The notes under the pieces were generated by a model. The model saw nothing but the letters and a program-made list of their open reading frames with translations, did no database searches and was not told the origin of the DNA. A program made the position numbers and the translations under genes. Shown in pieces: positions 25,201 to 40,200 of a stretch of 64,000 nt of DNA (position 1 is its first letter; every line of letters begins with the position of its first letter). Source of the stretch: Callaeas wilsoni (lineage: Eukaryota; Chordata; Aves; Passeriformes; Callaeidae); contig VWPU01009708.1 of NCBI GenBank assembly GCA_013398955.1, forward strand, positions 274,396 through 338,395. Reading direction: 5' to 3'.

Positions 25201-28200
25201 TTTTCCTGAACAAAACCCGAAATGTATGGATAACCTGGAGAACTTCGAACAGTTTCTCAAGAGGACTCAGAATAGAAGCAGCTAGATCATTACTGCCAGC
25301 TCCGTCTGGAAGGCTGATGAACAGCTCAGTGGAGTGGAAAGGAATCACCTTTGTTGTGGTGAATGAACCAAACACAAGAATAACCAGGGGGCCACAGAGC
25401 CCAGAAAAAGAGGTTTGGTGGGCTGGTTCCAAAGGGTAAAACCCTCTTCTGTGAAGATGGCTTCTGCCTTTGAATTCCTAGGATTCCTGAGGCGGGTTTG
25501 GTCTGCCTGACTGACAGTGGACAGACACCCCTTTTATCCCCTAAGGAAAGGTAACCAGACCTGTCCTGCCTTTCTCCTCTTCCTATAGGTCCCTGCTATG
25601 CCATCCCCACCCCCTTCCCTGTATCCCTTTAAAGCCCCTCAGTCTCTTGTCTTGTCCTCTTTGCTTCCGGTCCCCTTCGAGGGAGCTCCTACAATAATCC
25701 CTTGGAACACCGGCCGAAGGGCCACCTCTGCTCATTTGTTACTGACCCCGCCTGGGCTATCCACAAGCCCCAGGCACGCTGGGCTCCGTGCCCTGCACCA
25801 CACGGGCTGCGAGGCTGGCAAGCGAGGCACCGAGGTGCCACGGGGTGTTCTCCCTTTGTGTTGGACATTCTGGAACAAGCTGCTGCCATCTCAGCCCGGC
25901 CAGCGTGCCGGCGTACTAATATACACCTTGAGTACACTTCACTTTCTGAAGTGTGAGTACCCTGAAGTGTAAAACAGACTGATAGTGTGTGCCAGGATAC
26001 CTCGGCATTTCCTCTGCTTACATGGAATGAACAAGACGAACTGAATATGCAGTAATTCAAAACTACACCATTCAGTGCATGAAATACACACTCTATCTAA
26101 CCGATCTAACCCAACCAAGATGCAACGAACAGCAATATAAAACACATTGTTCCTCTGACCTGACCAATCTAATCCGAATTCCACTGGGAATGTCTCAACA
26201 TTACTGAACAACCTGTCTCCTCCAATGCAGGATTCTAATACCGAACTCATCTGCATGAGCAAAACATTCATGCGACTCTGTATTAAAAAAAAATTACTCT
26301 TTTGTTTTTCATGTTCCTAGTGTTGCATACTTCTTAATGCTTATCTTAAAATAAAATTAACTGTCTTTACCTGCAACATTTTAAAAAGAGTGATTTCAGA
26401 ATGCTGTTATATATAGTACTACCATTTGTCCTAAAAGGAATCAAAAACCTGCCTATTTTATAATAATATTTTAGCTTTTGTCTCTCAAGATGAATTGAAA
26501 CTTGCGACAAAATGCATTAAAAATACAGATGCAAATTTATCTGAACTGGTATTAGAGCCCAAAGACTTGAAAGGAAAGTTAATAAACAATCAGTTTATTG
26601 ATTTTTATTTCTAAACTTCTAAATTACTTTTTGAAAACCATTTTTAAAACATTAACTCAAATATTCAAAGGCACAAAATAATTTAGTAACAGTTCATTGA
26701 TCCCACTGTAAATCCTTTCCCATTTAAAATATATTACTAGCAATATACTCACATGTCCTCAGGTGTCCAATGAAGCAAGAGTTTTATTTTGCCAGAATCT
26801 TCTTTTCTTTTAGCTATTACCTGTAATAGTTACATTAATCATAATTAAAACCAAATTCCAGATTTTTTTACTCAAAAGTTGTTGTTCTTCATGTCCTACT
26901 AGACACTCACAGAAAGCAAACTGTTAGACTCCTTGAAAGTTGTGTGTATGCAATAAATATGCTCTGAAGACTGAAAATTGTTTTGCAAAGAACTTAAGTC
27001 CATTTAAGTTTTTAAGTGAAAAACACAATTCAGCCAGAAGATGTATACTTAATACAGCTTTATTTGGAAATATTCTTACTATACTCTCTACACTTCCTGC
27101 ACTGTCCCAGAAACAAAATGGAAATTCAAAGGAAACGTGCATCAAAGTTGTCTCAAATCAGACACGGAGTTTTGCTGACCTCTTCTGGAAAAAGAAAACA
27201 ATTCCACACGGGAAATTGGTAGGCATCTCACTGTATTCATTTACTGTCTTACAAGGTTTCAATATATCAAAACAATGCAACTAGTTAAAATACACATGGT
27301 CACTGAACTGAAATACCTAAAAAAGCTAAAACCAGAGAATAGTTTAGTGTTCAAATATTTTAGAGAATTAATTCAAGCCACTTCAAAGGTTGGGGATGGC
27401 ATGACACGGTAACCTATAAGTTACATTTTTTAATCAGTGTAGTACTGTTCCTTGGGTTAACCAGATGTGCTTGGCTTTTTCCATCTAACAATTCAGAGAG
27501 TTAAATACAAAGAATTTGTATCAATTAAAAAAAAGCAAGCAGAAAAAAATTGTAAGTCAAAGGTCTATTCTGGATGGCAAGCACATTTCTTCTAAAAGGT
27601 TTTATTAATGGCTACATTCTAAGTCTCTCCATATCTACAAAGAAAAGGATGTGTTAAAAAAAGTATATATAAATGAAAGGATGTGCCTTTTCAGAGGACA
27701 TGAAAGGTATCTACAGCGACTGCTTAGAAATTCTTTTAATCAGAGTATCTGTCCTGAAAGATACTGCATTGTGTTGACATTATTCTTATGCTGCATAAAA
27801 CAATAAAGCCACATCATTTATGTCTGACACCATGGCAACTTCATCTTCCCATTTTCCACCTTTCAAATTAATGTCTCTGATAATTACACATTTTTTCTTC
27901 ATCTGAAGGTGGACCACACGAACTTATTATGCCATTTAGCTGGTCACCAATCAAATCCCATTTCCTAATGCTTTTAAGAGTAAGTGTTTGCATCTGAGGT
28001 ATCATTAGCATTAACAGTGCATATCCACAAAACTGCTCCTAGCCTACCTTTTCTTTTTAAAGCTGATTTTAGGCTGAGTCTCATCAACAGAGCCGATGCC
28101 CAGCACAAGCCAGCACACCAAAATACAGCAGCAAAACGCAGCACGGCGCTGGAACCCTAGAGCCGTTCTCCCACTGGTACAGCCTCTCCCACAACTGAGG

Positions 28201-31200
28201 TCTAAGCAATTTCAGATCTAATCAACCTCCTACCACCTCGAGTGACGCATGCACGGATGAGCTAAAAGGATTTTCACCACTTCCTTCAAGTTAATTTGAA
28301 GCAGTTTTAGAGTAGATTCCTCCCTCTAATTCCACCTCCTTATGAATTATTCCAATAGCCAGAGCTGTTCTTCCACAACTGAGTGGACTGCCTGGATAAC
28401 CTTCCAGATCAACACAGGCTGTGAACTGGAAGAGAATCTGCTATTCTCACAGCACTGTAAAATCCACGTTGGTCAGGAAAACTAGAATGAGATTTAAATA
28501 CTTTAACAGCTAAACCACCTGCAATCTCCACTTGCAGCTGGTGCTCAACGCACCTAAAGTTCAGCAGAAATCATTTGGAAAAGATTTCCAATACAAGCCA
28601 CAGGTATTTAGAACAATCATCAGCCTTGCAGAACAAGGAGAAATCAGCTTCATGCATACAAAATCAACTTTTATTTATGGAAAGAGACTGATAGTTCAAG
28701 AGTTTGAATTCCACAGTAAGATTAAGCTGTAGCTGAAGGCATGTTGGTCAGCACTCCTTGTCTGGACTATTCTACCAATTTAAAACCATCCCTCCCCACT
28801 TTGTCCACCTCTTACTTCTTTTCTTCAGCCAAGACTCCACCTTTTACATGCCTTCATCTCCCAAAATGCTTAAGAAACCCTGAGGTTATACAACTTTTTT
28901 AACCTCTGATCCTTCTACCCCAATTCAGTACTTTATCCCTGCTTTGAACTCTTCTAAATTAATACTGATGTCCTTCCTACCCAAACGCAAGTTCCCCACT
29001 TGGTTTTTGCCTCCTTCTAGCAATTCACCGATATTTTGGTGGTAAGTTTATTAAAAGAAAAAATGGGGACAGGAATACATGTATTCAGGATTATATCTTT
29101 TAAACTGGAGAAAAAAAGGGAATAAGTACATATTTCAGATCAGTATCTTTAAATATTCGATTATACACCCAAAATATTTCTTGTGATAAATGAGCACTGT
29201 CACTCATGACCATGGAAATGCCATCTGAACTGCATTCTTATTTAGAAGATAGAACCCATTTTTTTCTGCAAAACAAAGTTGCTGTTAGATATTCCCCAAG
29301 TGGATCAGGCAGGAAATGTTCCAATCCATTCAATTTGTGAGCTAGAACAACTACAACCAATACTTCTTAAAAGTTCATTTACTAATGGCAGTGGAGGACT
29401 CAACAATATTAAAAAAACTCCTCACTATTTCTTATTTCTGATTACATGTCTACAGCAGTAAGAGGAAAACAGAAATCCTTCTGAAAGATTTGATTTTTCA
29501 GACACATGGGTAAACAAACAGAATGCATCATATTTATACTTACAGTACTATGAAATACAACACTGTGGCCTTTTCCTAAACTTTCTATATGTGCTGAGAG
29601 ATTAAAGCAGATGGCTCGATGTCTTATAGCATCCAGTGTTTGTGCATCAAAGAAGTCATGAGGTCTTGCTGGAAAAAAGGAAAGGAGATCCTTAGTGTTC
29701 AACACATTCAAAGCATTCAAACACATTCAAGCATGTAAATAGGTGTGAAGTGTCATTAGTAAATCATTTATCATCATGTCACTAGCACTACCTTGTCAGA
29801 GAGCTGCAAACATTGATTTCACTGAGAGGGAGAAATTACTCCAAGAGAAGCACAATTCAAGTTTGGTCAAAACACACTCCCTGTGGATGAAACAGCTATT
29901 TCCAAAAACGTAACTACATCCACTCATTTCAATTTCAATAATGCTGAATAGTCAGGTGGAAAACGTCACACTACTACGCATTTCTTTCTATGTACGAGTT
30001 GTCATTCCATGTTCTTTGCCTATTAGTAAACTTTTTCTAGCCAACAATTACCAACTCCATCACATACTACGCTTCAATTTATAATGAATAAAGCACAACT
30101 AACATCCGAGATTTTACAACCAGTCTAAAACCAGCAGGCATTATTAAAGACCTTTTCCTTTAGAAAAGGACTTTTATAGTTAAGTGTTTCTTGAACAGTA
30201 AAAAGATTATTGAATTTTGATTTAGGGTGTAAAAGGAGGTCCATCAATTCTACACTAAAAGTACTTAAACTAAAAAATAATTGCTATTAAGAACATATTT
30301 GCATTGTATTAGAAATATTTCACAGAAAAGTTTTAAAATACACCATACCATATAAAACTGTAATAACATTAGCAAAAAAGTCTGATGAATATGTTCACAA
30401 TTTTAAGCCTTACTTGAGAGTAGCAGTTTATGAAATAACACACTGAAATTAAAACTAAGAATAGGAACTGATATTACATTATCAACTATGTATTACCCTG
30501 AAATCTGCACAGTGATTCGAAGTTCTGCCATCTTCATTTAAAACAGCTTCTATATTCCTCTATCCATTATTTCAAAATGAACTACAAATTCCACTTAAAG
30601 CTAGCATTTGCTGCACTCCTGGGGCTGATTGTTGGTAAGCATTCATCTGTACATTGTGTTCTGTCCCTGCTCCATCTCAGCTGGACACTGCCAATTAGGC
30701 AATCATCTCACTGCAATGTTTTCTCGCTCTAAGTGGCAATGTAGGACCACAGCTCGTGCTGCAGGTGGCCAGTGATGCAAGCATATAAATATTTGATAAA
30801 TAAGTATGAGGGAGGAGAGGAGGGAGGGTGGAAAGAAGGGGGAAAAAAAAGAAAGCCAAATTTTTGCTTTCAGTTTAATGCAGCAAATTTCTCCAGGATT
30901 TACAGTGGAAAATGTTCAGCAAACTCAGAAGGGCACAATTTTTCAAAAGTATATGAATAATTTTATTTATTCTTTACTAAGTGTTAGTGTTGTATTTTCT
31001 ATGCATCTTTACTCTGAAAATGATTTTGAGGAAATGGATTTAAGTATCTTCCTTCCTCCTTAATAATACAAGTTCCAACTTTAAGTCAAACAAACACCAT
31101 CANGCTTAATAATACAAGTTCCAAGTACACATCAATTCTTTAAGTCAAACAAACACCATCAAACCAGTAACCTACCAAATGAAAATCCAAGCCCTACATA

Positions 31201-34200
31201 AGTGAGTCTTACTGTAAATTTCATGAACAGTAAGCTTTCTTATCTCTCTCATATTCCTCCTGTGAACTCCATTATCATGCTTGTTAATAACTACAGTGTC
31301 ATCTCTGCAATGAAAAAACAAGTGACAATATTGTATTCTTCAAGGGAGCTTCAGAATAGCAATACTATGACCTATTTTAGAGGTACACACTTTCAATAGA
31401 TTTGGTTCTAAATGCCAGTCTGCATGAATGAGGGAATGTGTAAAAAGCTATCCAGAAGAGAAAGCAAGCCACAGACTCTAATCCTGAATTATTGTACATC
31501 AAAATTTCTAAGACAGGTAAGATCTCTATAGCACCACGAATGTAACCAGCTAAAAAGGTGCCACGAGTAAAACAAGATTTTATGAGAAAAGGTTGATTTT
31601 CAAACTTAGAAGAACATGCGTTGTTTACAAACAGGACAAAAGAAAAGTAAAACATTTTAAAATGGCATGTTAAAAAACCAAGTAAGTAACAGTAAAAATT
31701 CTCTTTATAGTCTAAGTTAGAAGATTGTATTCTCATCACATATAGCCACAGTAAAGTCTCCTTTTTCATTGCACATTCTCTCCCAGAAGGGTGTTAACCT
31801 TCAGATATAAAGCAGAGGAAGCAAATATATAAATTTACTTTATTTAAGCTATTAGGAATTTATACATGCGGATGCTTCAGTAACAGCATATATTGGCCAT
31901 CAATTCTCAATAAATATTTAGTAACCCACCTACACCTTTAAAAAAAGCCAGAGTCTAATAAAACCATGAGGTAGAAAGAACACGCTGACAACATTTTTTT
32001 CCAGAGACAAATTGTTTTGTGGTGCAAAACTGACAGGTTTTGTCAAATTATTATCTGCAAGTGATTTAAATCGATTGTCCACTATCAAATGGCATTTGTT
32101 TTATATCCATGTCATTAAGTCCTTGTAACCCTACTTGCAGAGAACCTGGTGTTAAATACCTCTCCTTTTGGGCACTTAAAAATATCTAAATATAAATCCA
32201 GGTTCTTAGCTTTATATACTCTAGATTGAAAATACTTAATGATGTTAATTGTGTTATTTTGGCTTCTTAGATAAAGGTCTTTGCCTTCCCCCATTCTTCT
32301 TGGAAAAACAAAACATACAGACTTGCACACTTCATTCTTTAACTAAAACCGAGCTAAGAAACAGAAAGACAAGTAAAATTGTATCAGCCCTTTGTCACAT
32401 TCGCTTCACCAACAATAATCCACACAAAGTTTGAAAGGAAAGCTGCCAATACGTAGCATTTTCAGAAAATGCCATCAACTTTGGATACATTTCTGGGTCA
32501 CATACCCTCTGGAGAAATACATTACAGTAGTCAGTTCCCAACTCAGTTAGAGATGATTTCTGCCTTAAGGCAAAAGTCTACAGCCAGCATTGCATTTGTC
32601 TCAAGAGGGAAGAAGATAAGAAATTGCTCAAGCAGCTGTCATTTTTCTTCCTGTGTAACACTTGATCAAGACAGCAGACCATTCAAATATTACAGTCTGG
32701 TCTTTAACATTCCCACAATATTTATTATTTACATTTTTTGCCACAAATTCATTCAGAAATTCTGCAGCAAATTCTTTTTACAACTATAGCATCTTAGCAG
32801 GTGAAGTTCTAATTATGAAGCTCTGATTTGAAATTCTTAAGTCAAATAATATAATATAATGTTTATCAATTTCTAATAAAATGCCAGCCTGAAAAACTAC
32901 TTTTGCATATAGTGGGGAGTGAAAATGAATTAAGATGCATTAAATCAGCCACCTAACAAAATCAATATGGAGACACAAGCTAAGATGCAACTCAGGAACC
33001 TCTGAAAATTAAAATCCTGAAGTGACCAGTCTTAGACATCTGTATTTTGAGTAACACAGTCAACAAATCATGATAATCCTTTAGGAACCTGCAACTAGGT
33101 CAAGAAATCTTTCTCATTACATCTCAAATGCAAAAAGATACTGCAAAGCGAGGCCATAACCCTTCACTGATCAGCCTTCCCTTCTGCAACTTTCTCATTT
33201 ACACAGATTTCCAGAATGAAAGGGAAAGCTCTTTGAAAATCAAATTCTGAAAAGGACAGAAAGAGTTTTCTAATTTCTTTAAATGTTTAATCAAAATTAG
33301 AGGAAATATAATTGAAATCAGAAATCTCTACTTTTAAGATGTGCTTCACAATACAATTTGCTCATATATATTTTAGCAATACCCAGGCATACCCAGTGGC
33401 TCAGGAAACTTTTCAGAATTCCAGAGGATAATGTAACTTCCCAAGACATACTTGTCTGCATGCAAGGCACAAACATGACCACTGCTTCATAAATTTCCAC
33501 AAAGTCCCTTAAAACACTAAAAAGGTGAGGCATGATAATCATAATCATGTGATAAAGAGTAATCACCTAAGACCACTAGTATGCGAATTCATTGTTGCAG
33601 TACTATTTGAATAACTGGTAACTTTATTTCTTCACAGGAAGAGAAAGATGGATATAGCTACATATTCTGCCACAGAAGAGTTCTGGAGAAATCAGACTCT
33701 GCACAGTGTGAGATTTAAAATGTCCAATGGTTCATAAAAAAAGGTATCTTGTGCTACTTTCCAATACTGTAAGATGGATTTTGCACAAGTAAAAATTAAT
33801 GCAGTTTTTTCTTCAGCTGTTGACATACCAGCAGAAAAAAAAAAGTAAATGGCTTTTTTCATGTCTCTTCAAAAATGCAAGTGTCACAATTACACAGCTA
33901 TACAGTAAATGATCGGTTTGGTACTGGAGAGTTGCATCCAAAGCCATTATAAACCAAAGTGAAATATTTTAACAATTGCCTAATTTTTCCTAACTATTCT
34001 TCTAGATTAGAATCTCTGTAGAAATTTGACATTTTATCAGTCTAATGCTAGGACAACTCAGGAATCAAACTACCAGATCCAAACGGACTAGAAGAGGTAC
34101 TGGGTAAATGATTATTTCTTGCTAGAGGAAACAGTTCTCACTTTAAATGACAAATCACACCTCTCAGTACATTGGTTCATATAAAATTAATGAACATCAA

Positions 34201-37200
34201 CTATGTGGAGACAGATTAAAAAAAAACATAGCAAGTCAATTCTGCCCAAAATTAGATCTTGGTTATGCTCATAAAACTGTCATTAACATAATGAGATGTT
34301 GTGCTCAAAAAAGAGCTTATATAACATGCATTTATCTCTAATTTATATGAATCTGCAATCTCTGTCTGAACTTCAGATCTCATCAGCACTAAACAGAACA
34401 CTTTCCAACAGTAATATAGTCAGTACAAAAAGCAACTCTGAAATGAAAAGCTTCTTTCTTTCAATTGGCAACTCCAGTTGCTGCTCACAGCAAACTGATC
34501 TTTTCTCTGTAACTCACAGAGATTTACCCTGAAAAGGAACATAAACAGAATCTGGAATTGTTTTCTTCCCATCACAAGAAATGCCAACCCTAACAGATTC
34601 AAATATGCAGAGAAACCACCAGAGTGAGGAGGAACTTTCAATCTAAGACAAACTTTTCAAGAACTTCTACTGGGAAACACTTACGTAGTGATCGTCGTCT
34701 CTTGTTCTTCAATTTTCTTCTTTTATTCATTCCAGCTTTAGATGGAGATTCCTCTTTGGCCTTTGGCTGGCTGGCAACTTTCGAAGAGTTCTGCTGGCTG
34801 AAGTGTGTGGGCACATGACGGGCAAGTCCTCCCTGAGATGCAAAGCTGGCATTGCACCCACCAACTACACACTAGTGAGAAAAAACAGAACAACTGATCA
34901 GTGGCTGTGTGGCACAGAAGCTTCACAGACCTTGGTCTGACTTTTCTGGCTCAACCTGCAACACATTAAAGCAAAACCAAACTCTTAATAACCATGCAAG
35001 TCTTAAAAAGAAAAAAACATATTCTGAAATACATTTGTTTGATGTTTTAAACCCTCAATAATTATTTCATGATACAGTATTTTTTTATGCCACACTATAT
35101 TTTATATTGTATAGCATAAAATTAATCTCAAACAATGCACTGGAAAACTTTCCACAGAAAACAGGCTTCTGAACTTTCCTCTTCACAGACCAGCAGTCCC
35201 TTGCCTTTCAAAATACTGCACTGGTACTGTTTCTCAACACCTCTCCAATGTTCTGCATTTGATAATAGTAACATTCTCTAACATCCTCCTTTCTTGTGAC
35301 AAGGCAGAAGTCAAAAATACATCCTTACCCACATTAAATTTGAAACAGCTTAATGCTCTTTGTACATGCTATAAAAGGCAATGAACAGCTGCCTTACAGT
35401 TCTGTCTAAAACTAACTTCAGTGAAGCTGCAGTAACAATTGTTTATACATTCATTTTGGGATGCTACTATTACTTCAGAAGCATTTAAGAAATTTCTCAT
35501 TTAAAGGAAATGTCCTCTCTCAACAGAAAAAGAAGATCCAACAACAATCAAGCATAAACACACAGACTGTATCATAGCAGCAACTAAGCTTGTACTGGAT
35601 ATAATTATTGGTATTTTTATAAGTATCTAGTTCATATTTACAATTATTTAACTTGCAAAATAAGTATTTAAATTATACCATTGGAGTAGGAAGCACAACC
35701 CTTTTCTATTGTGCTCTGAGCTTACAAGGGTAATAGAGAAATGATTTTAGGATATGGATTTCATCACTGGCTGCAATTAGTTATGCATCCATATGACTGA
35801 TTTTTCTTCTGATCCAGACAATAGCAGCAGGTCAAATGAGAGGATTAGCCATCAGCAAAAAACCTATCACCAGTCTAAACTACTGGAAAGTTCTCCTCCT
35901 TCCACATCTGAGTGGTTCCTTCCCTTCCTTCCCCTGTTTCTCAGCTCTTTCACCAGCCTCTCCTCCTAACACTTCCCTTCACAGCAAGCTAATGAGGCAG
36001 CTCCAACAGGAGCTTGGGAATAAGCAATGCTGCTGCAACTATGTACATAGTGCTAAGTCATTCTGAAGGCTAAGGATGAATTTCCAAGCTTATAGGAACC
36101 TGTCCCAAACCTGCACATTTGATTGGAAGACAAGAAAATGGCTTTAGAACTCCATATGTTCCACTTTTTGCCCCTAAACCCCAACTGTGTTGTTTTCTAA
36201 CAGGGGTTGCAGAACTGAAAAGGCTTTTTCTGCCTCAGACTTAGCAAATGGTTTTCCATGATCAGTAGTAAAATACAGTGACCATGAAGAGAAAAAACTG
36301 TGCTGCCCCCAATAACTTAATACTTGCTACAGGACTAAAAATATGTTCATAGATTTCATGACAGTAAAAGGCAAAAAATGAAAGGATGTTTTTCACTTTT
36401 TTTTGTTTGTTCGTTGCATTTTTTTTAAGGGAAGGATTCTTACAGGGAGTTAGGGAAAGTCTTCTAAGCTCTGAGCTAACTCAAACATAAAATTCCCTGA
36501 CAAAAAGTTTGAAGAACCTTAATACTGTATTTCTTCCTTCCCGTCTTGCCCATTAATAAGCATCTTAAGAATTGTGACGATTTCTACCAAAATCCCCCCT
36601 ATGTCTTTTTATCTTGCCCTATAATTTCCCATGTTCAGACAAGAGCAATATTTCCTACTTATATTGTAGTGACTTCCGATGGAAGAAATCCCAGCACACC
36701 TGTGGATCCCAGCACACTCTGGATGCTGATCTCATCTGCACTACAGTAACTCCAACACGATTTTCGTTACTTAAAATTCATACTGAACATTAAAATTTAC
36801 ATTTACAGAATCGCAGGATGGCTTGGGTTGGAAGAGTCCTTTAAAAGTCATTCACTTCCAAGCCCCCTGCTGCGGGTAAGGCCAGCATCTACTAAATTAG
36901 ATTGCTAAATCCCATCAATCTGACCTCGAACCCAAACCACTTATTGATATTAAAGATGATTTAACTCACAATCAATAGATACATGTACAATGCATGTGTG
37001 CATTAGTTTAAACATTTTTTGCTTTCCTTTTTCTTTGTCCTTGAAATAGCTGTCTTGCCTGTAAAAGCAGCTTCATGAAACTAAGCTGCAAAATCTAAAT
37101 TTAAGATTAATATTCACTAATGTGCTCCTGACTTCAGATTCCAGCTCCTTCTGTTCATACAAACACTGTATGAAAAAAAAAAATTAGCTCAAGGAAAGCC

Positions 37201-40200
37201 CATATCCTGAAATTCAGTCACACTGAGAAATTAAAATTTTAGTTTTACCAATGCCTGCTAGGCATCAAAAATAACCTAAAGCCTTGGTACAGTGCACGCA
37301 TTACCATGTTCCAAGTTAAATATAGTATCAAAAAGGTAGTACCTTCAGGAAAAAAGCACAAACTTTGTGTCAGGCACTTTTCTAAAACTTTTCAAAACGG
37401 AACTGTATTTCTTGTCAGATGGGAAACTTTTTTTATGACAAACTGCAGGTTGACTCATGATGTCATAACTTTTTTCTTGTCATGTACAGAGCAAACAATC
37501 ACAGATATTCTATATGGATTATCTACCGAAGCTACCACTAACCTTTCTTGCTCTACCCAAGTTTTACTTTCAAAATCCCCAAAGCAACATCCTTAGATCC
37601 TCAATATCTGCAACTTGCAACTAAAAATTCTCTTTTTCCAGACAGGGTATTAATAGTCTACAGCCACAATACAAAATATTTGCAGGAATTATTACATTCG
37701 GACTTTGTGTACTTTGAAACTACCTGATCATGTCTTCAAATAATCAACAGCTGACAGATCAAAGATGACAGAGAATGCCTTTGTAGTAGACAGGAAATAG
37801 TAGAAGAGGAGAATGAAAAAATCTTACCTGTTTGTTCTTTTTTTTCTCTAAAATAATATATCCAGCAATCCGTTACTAATGGGTAAAGTCTCTTCTCTCC
37901 AAAGATAAAGGAGCAGTTCAGGCTGTCACTTCAGGATCTCTGGACGGTAAGTCACACCAAATCAGCTTCCCACCAGATAATTATATAGCTCTAGAGGGCT
38001 TCTAATAAATCAAACTCAACTATTATGCACAACTTTAAATAATCTTTTCATTTTTCCCCCAAAACCTAAATCTCAAAATTTTGCATTGAATTTGAAATGC
38101 AACAGATTTGGTCCGGATTGGTGGATATGTTACTTCAAGAGAAAGTAAGTAAACATGTAAGAAGTTTAATTTCTCCAGTGTACCCATACCCACCATTATT
38201 AATGGGTGGCAATGACCAGTGACTTTAACAAACAGGATATAAAAGTATCTAGCAATGCAGGGTTTTGTTCAAAATTCAAAATAACCAAATCTCCTATCTG
38301 GGTTATTCGGTATGTAATTTTTTCTAGTAAATCTAACAGTAATAGTTTAGACATCTGGATAGACTTTCTTATTGTCTCAACATCTGAGTGTTCAGGCAGA
38401 GTGCCTTTACATTTCACACCTGCATCCACAGTGCTCTAATGGATAGAAGATATTCTACCACGAGAGTAACAGACATGAATTCCCAATGAACACTGAAGCC
38501 TGTGTTTTCTACATTTCACCAAGCATTACCCTACTGAGAGTTGTATCAAATGCAGTCACCCCTTCATGAATTCTGCACGTTACAGGGAACACCAAACTTC
38601 ATTTTTAATACTACTTTCTTCCCTCAATTTGAGGAGAACCCTGCAATGTGCACTACCATTTGTTGTCACTGAAAGCATTTACCCCCCAGGAGCAAACCTT
38701 GCATGACTGCTCTTACACATGAAGAGCGTATCCATGGGAATCCATGGCTGAAAGCAGCTGCTAGCATTCCCACATGCATCCTTACAGAATCATTCAGGTT
38801 GGAAGAGACCTTTGAGATCATCAACCCCAAATTCTAATGCTATATGCAATTATTTTGCAGAAAATCTCCCACTATTTCGTGCTCATCTACCATTTGTCCT
38901 TTCATTGTGCTCAACACCTAAGAGTTCATTTGATGAGCCTTCAAGTAACTTTCAGTGCCAAGTAATACTTGAGTAATTTAATTTTGCCCCTGCGTGCCAG
39001 AAACCATGCTGGAAAATGCAGGTTGTCACAACTCCTTTAACTATTCCAATATTCATTACTTGTACCAGCCAAGTTTAGGACAACAAAGATGGAATATCTT
39101 CATTCACTTCTTTTCCTTGCCAAGTTTGCTGAAACCAGGGTGTTTTCTAACTCAGCAGATTATTCCTCTACATCCTGTCTACAAAGTCTGGAAGTCAAAC
39201 TGCTGAACCCTCAACAGGAGCACTCCTGCATGCTGATGATATTCCTCCAGTTTCTAAAAAGCAGCAAAATTGTGTAATAGGAGATCTAAAAAAGTATAAT
39301 GTTGAGGGTTTTCTCTCTCAACTCTCAATGTCTGTAAAATCATACACAAAGACAAACATACTAAATGTCTTTGGAGAGAATACCTATATTCAACAAATGT
39401 CTACAATGCCAAAAAAAAAAAATTTAAAGAACTGGCTAAAATCAGACTGTAAAGGAAATGACTCAGAGAGGAGCTGGATGTACACTACCAAGATATTGCC
39501 CCATGGAAAAATGAGCTAGCATAACAAAGGTCTCAAAAAAGAGATAACCATGAGGAAATTTACCTTTTCTGTGACACAAGTGCTGCAATATTCATGATGA
39601 GAGGGACACACTAAGCCACATGACCAGGAAAAAACAGGATAAACTTATGAAAATATGAACCATTTTGCCTTTGCAATTTAGAAGTGAGTTCATTTCTGTG
39701 ACAAATGAACTGCACAGTCACATGGGTTGATAGGAATGAATGGAAAGGGCAGGTAAAACCCACAAAGACCTTTCAATAGGAAAGCACAACAGCTCATTCA
39801 GAGCTGAATGGAGCTTTTAGTCAAAGGACAACTCCATGTGTATCACAAAAAGAGATAATTAAACCCAAAATGTGCAACTACATAAAATGAGTCCATTCGC
39901 AAGCAAAAGGGGAACTGCACAGGGATATACCCTTCAATGCAAAAGAGGGTTATGTTTGAGACAGTCCCCAATGCTTTTCGATGTAAGAAAATACATTTCT
40001 CTCTTATTTTCACTAGAAATGTAAGAGTGTACTAATCTGCAACATGCTTATTACTCTCTTCTGGTCACTATGTGATTAGAGTGTTCTTTTACCTTTACAA
40101 AATTAAGATTTCCATGCTTTCAGTTGACATTGTCCTAGCTAATGTTCTTTGCTTTTCTTTAAAGCACCCTAAATAGCAGTTCTTCAGACAGCAGCGTAGA

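Larger units (their letters stand above)
23948..26752 (-). other. AEBP2: AEBP2 intron 6 (2.8 kb)
   Basis: The intron holds the GC- and CpG-rich LTR-like block at about 25450-25950. It ends in a TTTA microsatellite that serves as the pyrimidine tract of exon 7. The rest is AT-rich without features. Confidence 0.8.

Noticed and set aside
25598..26060. Open frames of 84-124 codons on both strands
   Set aside because: Caused by the GC-rich LTR-like block; no retroviral or host domain seen.
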